A stretch of DNA of 64,000 nt, from assembly GCF_030056735.1 (NCBI RefSeq), contig NZ_JASHKN010000006.1, forward strand, positions 1 to 64,000, written 5' to 3'. Origin of the DNA: Rhodococcus sp. IEGM 1409 (GTDB lineage Bacteria > Actinomycetota > Actinomycetes > Mycobacteriales > Mycobacteriaceae). The notes under the pieces were generated by a model that was not told the origin of the DNA, did not search any database, and was given only the letters and a program-made list of their open reading frames with translations. The stretch's first letter is position 1. Each line of letters begins with the position of its first letter. The translations under genes and the position numbers were made by a program. This document shows positions 9,494 through 16,912 of this stretch, in pieces.

Positions 9494-9990
9494 GGCTGCC
9501 ACCTGCTGCGTGTCTTCACGATCACTCCTGTCCCCTCCCCCGGGTACAAATGCCAACTCTGCCAACTCCATCCCTGTCGGTCTCGCACGCCGCACAAAGC
9601 GGTCAATGCCGTGTCGTCGCCGGGAAACGATCCGCAGATCCAACCGTCCTGACCGGCGGATTCTCTCAACGACGCAGCTTCCGAATCGAATTCGGATCGG
9701 TCCAGAACCGTTGAGGAAGACTCGAACCGGTAGTTGTCCGTGGACTCCGCTGCGGGCAACGGTTCACCGCCGGCTGCAAGAGCATCACACGAAACCTGTT
9801 CGGTCAGCTTCTTTCCCGACGCCCAGGCCGTCACCACGTGCGACGCCCCGAGTACCCCCAGCGTCAACGCCGCATCGGCAGTTTCGATCACCAACTCGGC
9901 GAGGGCCGGCGGCGCAGGAGCCCCCAGTACCAATCCCAGTGCAGCGGCATCCACGTCGGTCGGTTCCACGTCGAGTAGATACAGACTCAT
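9490..9990 (-). CDS. DUF2617 family protein
   Basis: This 166-aa soluble protein starts at MSLYLLDVEPTD. Its start overlaps the DUF4178 stop by four bases (9987-9990) and its own stop overlaps the lipoprotein start. It lacks a signal peptide and obvious catalytic motifs. The composition and the ending WHLYPGEGTGVIVKTRSRW match DUF2617 proteins found in the same actinobacterial operon. Function unknown. The position between a membrane DUF4178 protein and a lipoprotein suggests a cytosolic partner of the membrane assembly. Confidence 0.75.
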   Translation of the reverse strand: MSLYLLDVEPTDVDAAALGLVLGAPAPPALAELVIETADAALTLGVLGASHVVTAWASGKKLTEQVSCDALAAGGEPLPAAESTDNYRFESSSTVLDRSEFDSEAASLRESAGQDGWICGSFPGDDTALTALCGVRDRQGWSWQSWHLYPGEGTGVIVKTRSRWQP

Positions 9991-10619
9991 TCCGGTGGGC
10001 CCGAGTGGATGACGGTGAGTTCGCTGCGCGTCACCGCTCGTCCCGTGGAAACCTCCCACGACTGTCCGCGCGCCCACTTCTCGAACGCGATCAGGCCGGT
10101 CTTGTCGGCGGTTGCGTAGTCCGCGTATTCCATCGAACCGGCAGGGGCCGTACCCGTCGTACCTTCGGCAGTGAACTTCGCCGTTCCACTTTCGATCTTG
10201 CGGTGAACCTTGTCGTCGAGAATGACGTCGCCGTTCGGGACCAGGTTGGTTCCTTCTCGACGCATCCAGAGAGTCATCTCCAGTTCTCCCTCGTCGTCCT
10301 CGACCGTCAGCCAGCGGCGACCGGTCGACCCGTCGAGAAGATGCTCACGCCAGATGTACCCCTCTTCGTCGAGCGTGATGCTCCCTCGAACAACGTGGTC
10401 GATACCCGCGTACGTGATGATGTCGCCGACCCCGATCTTGTGGGGGTCGTACACCTCGGGATAGTCGGCGAGGGGGTCGACGCGGGCATTCGGCTTGCCC
10501 TGGCGTCCACGCAGGACCACAAACGCGACGGCAGCGATCACCACAAGTATCAGGACAACTATCAGCACGTTGGTCAACGGTTTCTCCGAAATCGTCTCGG
10601 CAGGGTTGCCGCGCGCCAT
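9987..10619 (-). CDS. DUF4178 membrane-anchored protein
   Basis: This 210-aa protein is the first gene of the operon. One N-terminal transmembrane helix (LIVVLILVVIAAVAFVVL) is followed by a DUF4178 beta-rich domain with the signature IGVGDIITYAGIDHVVRGSI and a WREHLLDG segment. ATG start at 10619. All five genes down to 7012 overlap end to start, a strong sign of a single functional unit. DUF4178 has no known reaction. Confidence 0.85.
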   Translation of the reverse strand: MARGNPAETISEKPLTNVLIVVLILVVIAAVAFVVLRGRQGKPNARVDPLADYPEVYDPHKIGVGDIITYAGIDHVVRGSITLDEEGYIWREHLLDGSTGRRWLTVEDDEGELEMTLWMRREGTNLVPNGDVILDDKVHRKIESGTAKFTAEGTTGTAPAGSMEYADYATADKTGLIAFEKWARGQSWEVSTGRAVTRSELTVIHSGPPE

Positions 10620-10802
10620 ACCCTACCGATCCGTTCTCAGCCTTTTCGGATCAGACTGCCGGCCCGTCGCCGGCCGGGCAGGTCCCGAGCACGACGGACA
10701 GGTCCCTAGCGCGCCGGGCAGATCGAAAGACCGCCCCGGCGCACCTTTGCGTTTACGCTCAGCCCGAGGAACTCCGCGCGAAAGAAAGCCGGTCGACTGA
10801 CG

Positions 10803-12116
10803 ATGAGCAAGAACACGGAGCCGTCTGCCCGCACCGTCATGCACACACCACGATTCTGGTTGACACCATTGATAGTGGTCACCCTCTTGATGTCTGCGCT
10901 GGCAGCGCTCTACATGGGTGGGATACTCGACCCCAAGAAACATCTGGACCAGTTTCCGATCGCCCTCGTCAACCAGGACGAAGGCGACACCCTCCCGGGT
11001 GGTGATCCCGCCGACCGCAAGAATTTCGGAAACGACATAGTCGCCGGCCTCGAAAGCGGGATCGACCACCAGAAGATCGACCTGCAGCAGATCGGTATCG
11101 CCGAAGCGCAATCACGGCTGAACTCCGGCACGCTGTACGGCGCGATCGCGATTCCCAGTGATTTCACGAAGAGGACGATCATCCTGGCGGAGGCGAGCGT
11201 CGTCGCCGGTGATGTAGAACAACCGATCATCACGATCTACACCAATCCCCGAGCCGGTTCCGTCTCCGCATCTCTGGTCCAATCGATCGGTACTACAGCC
11301 CTCGCGTCGCTCAACAAGAACATGGGCGAGCAGCTCACCACCCTTGTCACCGCGCAGTTGGAGGCGGGAGGCACCGGAACCCAGATCTCCGGAGCGAGCC
11401 GCCTGCTGCTCAAGAATCCGGTGAACGTACTCACCGTGGCCCACGATCCGCTTCCCGACGGCACCGGATTCGGTTTGGTTGCATTCTATTTCGCGCTGCT
11501 GTTGGTCCTTGCCGGGTTCACCGGAGCAACCGTCGTCAATTCTCTGGTGGACGGCATGCTCGGTTATGCGCCCACCGAATTCGGTCCGCTCTTCGTTCAG
11601 AACGATGTTGTGGGTATCAACAGGTTTCGGACGCTGCTCGTGAAATGGGCGTTCATGATCGTGCTGTCCGGCATCGTCTCCGCGTTGTTCCAGTGGATCA
11701 GTCGCGCCCTCGGTATGCCGGTCACTCATGGGCTTGCATTGTGGGAGTACGGGGCGTTGGTCATTACTGCGGTCGGCATCACGGCAATGTCGGTGATGGC
11801 CGCGTTCGGCTCGTTGGGCATGTTGATCAACCTGTTCGTCTTCGTCATTCTCGCGCTGCCCTCTTCCGGCGGCACCATCCCCCTCGAAGCCAGCCCCAGG
11901 CTGTATGCCTGGCTTGCCCAGTTCGAGCCGATGCACCAGATTTACATGGGCACACGGTCGATCCTGTTCTTCGGTGCGCGCGGTGAGGCCGGCCTGCTGC
12001 ATGCCATCTGGATGACGTTGGTGGGTCTACTGATCGGTGTCGTACTCGGCATCGTGACCACCCGTTTCTACGACCGTAAAGGCTACGACCGTACTCATCG
12101 ACCCAAAGTGGCGTGA
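10803..12116 (+). CDS. YhgE/Pip-like (DUF3533/ABC-2 type) membrane protein
   Basis: This 437-aa membrane protein has the YhgE/Pip-type layout. One N-terminal helix (LIVVTLLMSALAALYMGG) is followed by a ~180-residue extracytoplasmic domain with the family phrase PIALVNQDEGDTLPG. Five or six C-terminal helices follow, as in ABC-2 permeases and DUF3533 proteins. No ATPase gene is adjacent. Members are implicated in envelope or secretion processes; some relatives are phage-infection proteins in Gram-positives. It is transcribed divergently from the DUF4178 operon across a 183-bp GC-rich gap. Confidence 0.8.
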   Translation: MSKNTEPSARTVMHTPRFWLTPLIVVTLLMSALAALYMGGILDPKKHLDQFPIALVNQDEGDTLPGGDPADRKNFGNDIVAGLESGIDHQKIDLQQIGIAEAQSRLNSGTLYGAIAIPSDFTKRTIILAEASVVAGDVEQPIITIYTNPRAGSVSASLVQSIGTTALASLNKNMGEQLTTLVTAQLEAGGTGTQISGASRLLLKNPVNVLTVAHDPLPDGTGFGLVAFYFALLLVLAGFTGATVVNSLVDGMLGYAPTEFGPLFVQNDVVGINRFRTLLVKWAFMIVLSGIVSALFQWISRALGMPVTHGLALWEYGALVITAVGITAMSVMAAFGSLGMLINLFVFVILALPSSGGTIPLEASPRLYAWLAQFEPMHQIYMGTRSILFFGARGEAGLLHAIWMTLVGLLIGVVLGIVTTRFYDRKGYDRTHRPKVA

Positions 12117-12215
12117 CATGGTACCCAACCGGTATGTGATCGAAACCTGTTGAGCCGATTCATTTCGATTGCGCATTTCGGGAATCTTCGAGCCCCCTCC
12201 GCACGTTGTACAACT

Positions 12216-13592
12216 ATGGCTAATTACAAAACAGTCAATCCCGCGACAGGTGAAACCGTCAGGGAATTCGATACTTTGGATGACGCCGGAGTTGAAGCCG
12301 CACTTGCGAACACGCATCGCGGCTACTTGACCTGGCGCAACAGTGCGCCACAGCAACGTGCGGCAGTCCTGAGCAAGACCGCCGAACTGTACACAGAGCG
12401 CGCCGACGAATTGGCCCGAATGATCTCGTTGGAGATGGGTAAGCCGGTCCGCGAGGCCAAGGGCGAAGTACAGCTCTCGGCCGCGATCTATCAGTGGTAC
12501 GCAGATCACGGTCCGGCGCTGCTCGAGGAAGAACGACTCGACGTTCCCGGGGCCGAGGAGTCGGTTGTGTACCGGCGACCGATCGGCGCTCTCATCGGCG
12601 TCATGCCGTGGAACTTCCCGTACTACCAAGTCGCCCGCTTCGCGGCACCGAATCTGATGCTCGGCAACACGATCATTCTCAAGCACGCATCGAACTGTCC
12701 ACAGTCGGCGTTGTTGATGGAAGAGATTCTGCGACAAGCCGGATTGCCGGACGACGCCTATGTCAACGTCTTCGCGACCAACGAGCAGATCGCGGACATG
12801 ATCGCCGATCCGCGCGTTCAAGGTGTGTCACTGACCGGCAGCGAACGCGCAGGCACCAGTGTCGCGGAAACTGCTGGACGCAATCTCAAGAAGGTAGTTC
12901 TCGAACTCGGCGGATCCGACGTGTTCATCGTCCTCGATTCCGACGACTTGGATGCCACCGTCAAGTCAGCAACCAAGGCGCGGCTGTCCAATGCCGGCCA
13001 GGCTTGCAATGCGGCCAAGCGTTTCATCGTCACCGAAGATTTCTACGAAGACTTCACCCGCAAGTTGGCGACCTCCTTCGAATCCGTCACTGCCGGTGAC
13101 CCGTTGGACGAATCCACAGTCTTGGGTCCGCTCTCTTCACAGAGCGCGGCAGACACTCTGATCGAGCAGATCGACGACGCTGTGTCCAAGGGCGCAACGC
13201 TACTGACCGGTGGAAAGAAGATCGACGGCCCTGGCGCCTACGTTCAACCGACGTTGCTCGCAGACGTGACCCCGGACATGCGGGCCTACAGCGAAGAACT
13301 GTTCGGACCTGCCGGCGTCGTCTACAAGGTCAAGTCGGCCACCGAGGCTGTGGAACTTGCCAATTCGTCGGTCTACGGACTGAGCGGATCCGTCTGGAGC
13401 AGCGATCTTGATTCCGCGCGGTCGGTCGCTGCCGATCTCGACGTGGGGATGGCTTTTGTCAACGAGCACGGTACGACGTTGCCCGGTCTGCCCTTCGGCG
13501 GAGTCAAGCGCTCCGGAGTTGGCCGTGAGCTCGGCCCGTGGGGAATGGACGAGTTCGTCAACAAGAAGCTGATCCGCGTCTCCAAGAAGTAG
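12216..13592 (+). CDS. NAD(P)-dependent succinate-semialdehyde dehydrogenase-type ALDH
   Basis: This 458-aa aldehyde dehydrogenase starts at MANYKTVNPATGE. It has the catalytic Glu in ELGGSD, the catalytic Cys in NAGQACNAAKRF, and the C-terminal LPFGGVKRSGVGRELG. Length and the NPATGE opening fit the GabD/short SSADH group. I prefer ATG 12216 over a TTG at 12150 because family members begin at this point. It is monocistronic and followed by a strong terminator at 13622. It oxidises small semialdehydes; succinate semialdehyde is the likeliest substrate but is not proven. Confidence 0.88.
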   Translation: MANYKTVNPATGETVREFDTLDDAGVEAALANTHRGYLTWRNSAPQQRAAVLSKTAELYTERADELARMISLEMGKPVREAKGEVQLSAAIYQWYADHGPALLEEERLDVPGAEESVVYRRPIGALIGVMPWNFPYYQVARFAAPNLMLGNTIILKHASNCPQSALLMEEILRQAGLPDDAYVNVFATNEQIADMIADPRVQGVSLTGSERAGTSVAETAGRNLKKVVLELGGSDVFIVLDSDDLDATVKSATKARLSNAGQACNAAKRFIVTEDFYEDFTRKLATSFESVTAGDPLDESTVLGPLSSQSAADTLIEQIDDAVSKGATLLTGGKKIDGPGAYVQPTLLADVTPDMRAYSEELFGPAGVVYKVKSATEAVELANSSVYGLSGSVWSSDLDSARSVAADLDVGMAFVNEHGTTLPGLPFGGVKRSGVGRELGPWGMDEFVNKKLIRVSKK

Positions 13593-13618
13593 CTCGACAG
13601 AGAAGTAGCTCGACACAA
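13585..13618 (+). repeat. 16-bp tandem duplication across the ALDH stop codon
   Basis: AAGTAGCTCGACAGAG (from 13587) is followed directly by AAGTAGCTCGACACAA. The unit carries the last Lys codon and the TAG stop of the dehydrogenase, so the stop context is duplicated in tandem. Confidence 0.7.
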
Positions 13619-13621
13619 AGA

Positions 13622-13653
13622 AAGGCCCTGACCTTGATGGAGGTCAGGGCCTT
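13622..13653 (+). terminator. Strong hairpin terminator after the ALDH gene
   Basis: AAGGCCCTGACCT (13622-13634) pairs perfectly with AGGTCAGGGCCTT (13641-13653) around a six-base loop. The 13-bp stem lies 30 bp past the stop of the dehydrogenase. Flanking A and T residues would let it work in both directions. Confidence 0.85.
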
Positions 13654-13693
13654 CCTGTTGCAATGCCCACCCAGATAAAACCGACCTACTGGT

Positions 13694-13977
13694 ATGGCAC
13701 TTTCACGAATTGCTCGTACCACCACGCTTGCCGCCACTCTCTGCGCGAGCGCTGCTATCTGTTCCGCGACGTCAGCGTCCGCGGAGGTCGTCGACGTCAC
13801 GATCGTTCCCTATTTCACCTTGCCGGCGGTTCTCGGCCATGCTGTCGCGCCGTGGACTCCGACTGCACCCGGTGAGCACTCTCTGATGGCCTACCAGACA
13901 TCCGCTGGCGGGCCGGTCGCAACGGTCAACGTCAATCCGGCCACCCCGATCGGCCCGGGGGCATCGTCGCGCCCTGA
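13694..13977 (+). pseudogene. Small secreted protein with probable +1 frameshift
   Basis: ATG at 13694 opens a clear Sec signal peptide (basic MALSRIAR, hydrophobic AATLCASAAICS, then SASAE for cleavage). A mature part with VDVTIVPYFTLPAVLGHAV follows. The frame then runs on without a stop deep into the convergent hydrolase gene, which is implausible. A G5 run at about 13957-13961 is a likely indel site: adding one G would give an ending PIGPGGIVAP and a TGA at 13975-13977, just before the hydrolase stop at 13987. I infer an original protein of ~94 aa. It is either a recent pseudogene or a base-call error. No family recognised. Confidence 0.5.
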
Positions 13978-13986
13978 ACACGCCCG

Positions 13987-14820
13987 TCAACTCTCCAAGA
14001 AATCGACGAGCACCCGGTTCAGTTCATCGGCGGGAACCATCGGAATGCTGTGGTGTGAAGCATCTTCCAACACCTCGACGCGTGCTACGGGAACACGCTC
14101 ACGTACTACCTTCGCCACTGTTGCCGCATCATGCACCCGCCCGCCCCGCGCGAAGACCACCAACAACTCGACATCAAGAGCGCTCAAGTCCTGCTCCGAA
14201 GGACGTCGAGGCACTACCAGATTGGGTCGGGGCAGATCCGAAGTGCCCAATTCCGCAAGTGAGAGCCAGTCGGAGTCGATGCTCAACTCGCCTGTCTCCC
14301 ACTCCAACAGTCGCCGTCGGCGTGCTCGCGACGGCTTGAGCAACAGAGGAAGCGCACGCAGAAGGTAGCCGGCCTTCATGCCGGAGAAACTCGAATTGGG
14401 ATCGAGCAGAACAAGTTTCCCGACACGATTCGGTCGATGCAGCGCAAAGGCCAACGCAATCATCGCGCCGTAGGAATGTCCGATCACATCGACGGTGTCG
14501 GCGCCGGTGTATTCGATAATCGAGTCCATCCACTCGATCAGATCGTCGACGGACTTCATCCGATCACCATTCGGAATGCTGAGTCCGGCATCGCCCAGGG
14601 TGTCGACGGCAAAAACACGCCGGGATTTCGACAGCGCCGCAACGTTGTCGAACCACACCGTCGAGGTGGCGCCTCCCCCGGACAGAAGGATCAATGGCTC
14701 CCCGTCTTCGGGTCCACAGACGTTCACATGTGTGCTGCCGAACCGACCTGCGAGATCGACACCCAGCGGTTTCTGCGGCCATTTCGTCAACACGGCGTCG
14801 TATGCCCGATTGAAGTCCAT
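13987..14820 (-). CDS. Alpha/beta hydrolase
   Basis: This is a 277-aa alpha/beta hydrolase. The oxyanion loop is LLSGGGATSTVW, the nucleophile elbow is VIGHSYGAM, and the C-terminal His lies in EDASHHSIPM. No signal peptide is present, so it is cytosolic. The ATG at 14820 marks the conserved start MDFNRAYDAV; the longer open frame upstream is antisense to the MarR gene. It is divergent from the MarR gene, with a palindromic operator between them, so MarR control is likely. Substrate unknown; an ester or lactone is typical for this group. Confidence 0.8.
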   Translation of the reverse strand: MDFNRAYDAVLTKWPQKPLGVDLAGRFGSTHVNVCGPEDGEPLILLSGGGATSTVWFDNVAALSKSRRVFAVDTLGDAGLSIPNGDRMKSVDDLIEWMDSIIEYTGADTVDVIGHSYGAMIALAFALHRPNRVGKLVLLDPNSSFSGMKAGYLLRALPLLLKPSRARRRRLLEWETGELSIDSDWLSLAELGTSDLPRPNLVVPRRPSEQDLSALDVELLVVFARGGRVHDAATVAKVVRERVPVARVEVLEDASHHSIPMVPADELNRVLVDFLES

Positions 14821-14837
14821 TCCCCACCCCCATTTTC

Positions 14838-14852
14838 TCTCGACTATCGAGA
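14838..14852. promoter_or_regulatory. Palindromic operator between hydrolase and MarR genes
   Basis: TCTCGACTATCGAGA is a perfect 6-3-6 palindrome placed between the divergent hydrolase and MarR starts. The half-site ATCGAGA recurs at 14862-14868. Size and position fit a MarR dimer site controlling both promoters. Confidence 0.6.
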
Positions 14853-14896
14853 TAATAGACAATCGAGAGACAACACACCAGGGCTGGGAGATATCC

Positions 14897-15376
14897 ATGA
14901 GCGTCGGCGATACAGAAGACGAAGCGATGGCGATCGTCCACTCGCTTCGCGCGCTGACCGTCGACTTGAACGTGGCGGTTTCCGGATTTGCGACCAAATA
15001 CACGATGCACTCCACCGACGTGCGCGCGCTGATCTGCCTTCTCGACGCCGAGCGCGCGAGCACACCGGCAACGCCGGGTTGGCTGGGCTCGCAGTTGGGT
15101 ATCAACTCGGCGTCCGTGACTGCGCTGGTTGACCGGTTGGTCAAAGCGGGCCACGTGGCGCGGGAGCGAGACTCTGCAGACCGGCGGCGGGTGCTCTTGC
15201 AGGTCACACCAGCTGCGGTCACACTCGGCGAGGACTTCTTCGGCCCACTCATTTCACGGGCGGTGAACACCGTCGGCAATTACACGGCCACCGAGCGAGC
15301 CACCATCGCGAGATTCATCGTGGCCATGCGAGCGGACGTGGAGCGGGCTCGCATCGATATGGAGCCCTCCCGGTGA
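14897..15376 (+). CDS. MarR family transcriptional regulator
   Basis: This 159-aa winged-helix regulator has the HTH in WLGSQLGINSASVTALVDRLVKAGHV, followed by the wing (RERDSADRRRVLLQVT). Both are typical of MarR proteins. Its TGA overlaps the GTG of the PxpB gene (GTGA, 15373-15376), so it is co-transcribed with pxpBC. A perfect palindrome lies 45-59 bp upstream, suggesting autoregulation and control of the divergent hydrolase. The ligand is unknown; an oxoproline- or amide-related metabolite is conceivable from context. Confidence 0.88.
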   Translation: MSVGDTEDEAMAIVHSLRALTVDLNVAVSGFATKYTMHSTDVRALICLLDAERASTPATPGWLGSQLGINSASVTALVDRLVKAGHVARERDSADRRRVLLQVTPAAVTLGEDFFGPLISRAVNTVGNYTATERATIARFIVAMRADVERARIDMEPSR

Positions 15377-16005
15377 CTGGCATACTTCCCGCAGGAGAAC
15401 GCGCCCTCCTCGTGGACCTCGATTCCGAAGCCGACGTGCTCGCGTTCACCGAAGCGCTGACGCGAAACACCCCGGTCGGGGTAGAAGATTTCCTACCCGC
15501 AGCGCGGACCGTTCTGGTCACCTGCAGCCCGACTGCAGATCTCGCGTACGTCCGGCAGTGCTTGAACGATCTGGAGCAGTCAAAGTCCGCCGCGATCGTG
15601 GACGCGCATTCCGAGACCGACCTGCTCACCATCTCCGTCAGGTACGACGGGCCCGACCTCGACGACGTCGCACAGTCACTCGGTATGACCCGATCCGAGG
15701 TGGTTGCGGCTCATACCGGGGCAATGTGGCGTTGCGCCTTCATCGGATTCGCACCCGGCTTCGCCTACCTGACTTCAGGCGACACTCGGCTCGACGTACC
15801 CCGTCGAACTCAATCACGAACCGCAGTGCCTGCCGGTTCCGTCGCCCTGGCCGCTGGATACAGCGCGGTCTACCCGCGGGCATCGCCGGGCGGCTGGCAG
15901 ATCATCGGCAGCACCGACGCCGTGATGTGGGACCTGAACGCCACACCACCGGCCACTGTTCAGCCCGGAAGACGCGTGCGCTTCGTGGACGAGGATCAAC
16001 GATGA
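15373..16005 (+). CDS. pxpB: 5-oxoprolinase subunit PxpB (KipI-like)
   Basis: This 210-aa protein is of the allophanate hydrolase subunit 1/KipI type. Diagnostic segments are CAFIGFAPGFAYL, the conserved VPRRTQSRTAVPAGSVALA, and YPRASPGGWQIIG near the C-terminus. With PxpC and PxpA it forms the ATP-dependent prokaryotic 5-oxoprolinase that hydrolyses cyclised glutamate. Its start overlaps the MarR stop and its stop overlaps the PxpC start. PxpA (LamB/YcsF) is not in the window, so it must be elsewhere or the pair acts otherwise. Confidence 0.85.
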   Translation: MTGILPAGERALLVDLDSEADVLAFTEALTRNTPVGVEDFLPAARTVLVTCSPTADLAYVRQCLNDLEQSKSAAIVDAHSETDLLTISVRYDGPDLDDVAQSLGMTRSEVVAAHTGAMWRCAFIGFAPGFAYLTSGDTRLDVPRRTQSRTAVPAGSVALAAGYSAVYPRASPGGWQIIGSTDAVMWDLNATPPATVQPGRRVRFVDEDQR

Positions 16006-16865
16006 ACGGCCTGGAGATACTCGAAACCGGACCGCTGAGCCTGATCCAGGACCTTGGACGGACCGGGCACCTTCGCTCGGGCGTCGGAGTTTCCGGTGCG
16101 GCAGACAGGCGATCGCTCAGACTCGGCAATCGGCTCGTCGGTAACAACGAGGACGCTGCAGGCGTCGAAATCCTCCTGGGTGGGCTGAGTCTTCGGGCGC
16201 AGCAACCGACAACGATCGCGTTCACCGGGGCCCCCGCACAGGCCTACCTCGACGCCATTCCGGTCGGGCATTCGAGCGTGATCGATGTTCGGCCTGGTCA
16301 GACTGTCCGCCTGAACTACGCACCGAATGGACTGCGGACGTATCTGACCGTCAGGGGCGGCATTGTGGTTCCCGAGATCCTGGGATCGCGCAGCACCGAC
16401 ACCATGTCCGGGATCGGTCCGGCGCCTGTCGAGCCTGGCGTCGTTCTCCCGATCGGACCTTTGCCGACCGTGTTCTCACTCGTCGACCTCGCACCGGTGC
16501 CGCCGATGACAAACGAGACTCTCGACATTCGAGTCGTGTTCGGTCCTCGTGCAGATCGATTCACCAACCCCGAAACACTCGTCCAGGGACGATGGGCGGT
16601 TTCGACCGACTCGGACCGCATCGGTGCACGCCTCGATCGCGTCGGCGCCAAAGAACTGCTTCGACGAACAGATGACACCGAACTGCCCACCGAAGGCGTG
16701 GCACTCGGATCGATCCAAGTCCCGCCCAGCGGCCAACCTGTTGTGTTCCTCGCCGATCACCCCATAACCGGCGGTTATCCGGTGGTCGGAGTGGTCGCGG
16801 ACGCGGATATCGACCGGCTCGGCCAAGCCCGCCCGGGTCAGCACATCCGGTTCGTCGGTGCCTGA
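16002..16865 (+). CDS. pxpC: 5-oxoprolinase subunit PxpC (biotin-dependent carboxyltransferase/KipA-like)
   Basis: This 287-aa protein of the allophanate hydrolase subunit 2/KipA family opens LEILETGPLSLIQDLGRTG. It contains GVSGAADRRSLRLGNRLVGN and ends LADHPITGGYPVVGVV followed by a GQHIRFV tail, all standard for PxpC. ATG 16002 overlaps the PxpB stop (ATGA). It is the second half of the oxoprolinase catalytic complex and ends the MarR-pxpB-pxpC operon. Confidence 0.87.
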   Translation: MNGLEILETGPLSLIQDLGRTGHLRSGVGVSGAADRRSLRLGNRLVGNNEDAAGVEILLGGLSLRAQQPTTIAFTGAPAQAYLDAIPVGHSSVIDVRPGQTVRLNYAPNGLRTYLTVRGGIVVPEILGSRSTDTMSGIGPAPVEPGVVLPIGPLPTVFSLVDLAPVPPMTNETLDIRVVFGPRADRFTNPETLVQGRWAVSTDSDRIGARLDRVGAKELLRRTDDTELPTEGVALGSIQVPPSGQPVVFLADHPITGGYPVVGVVADADIDRLGQARPGQHIRFVGA

Positions 16866-16912
16866 GCAGCGTCGAGCGTTGTCGTGTCGGACCTTGCCGT
16901 CACACTGATCCC

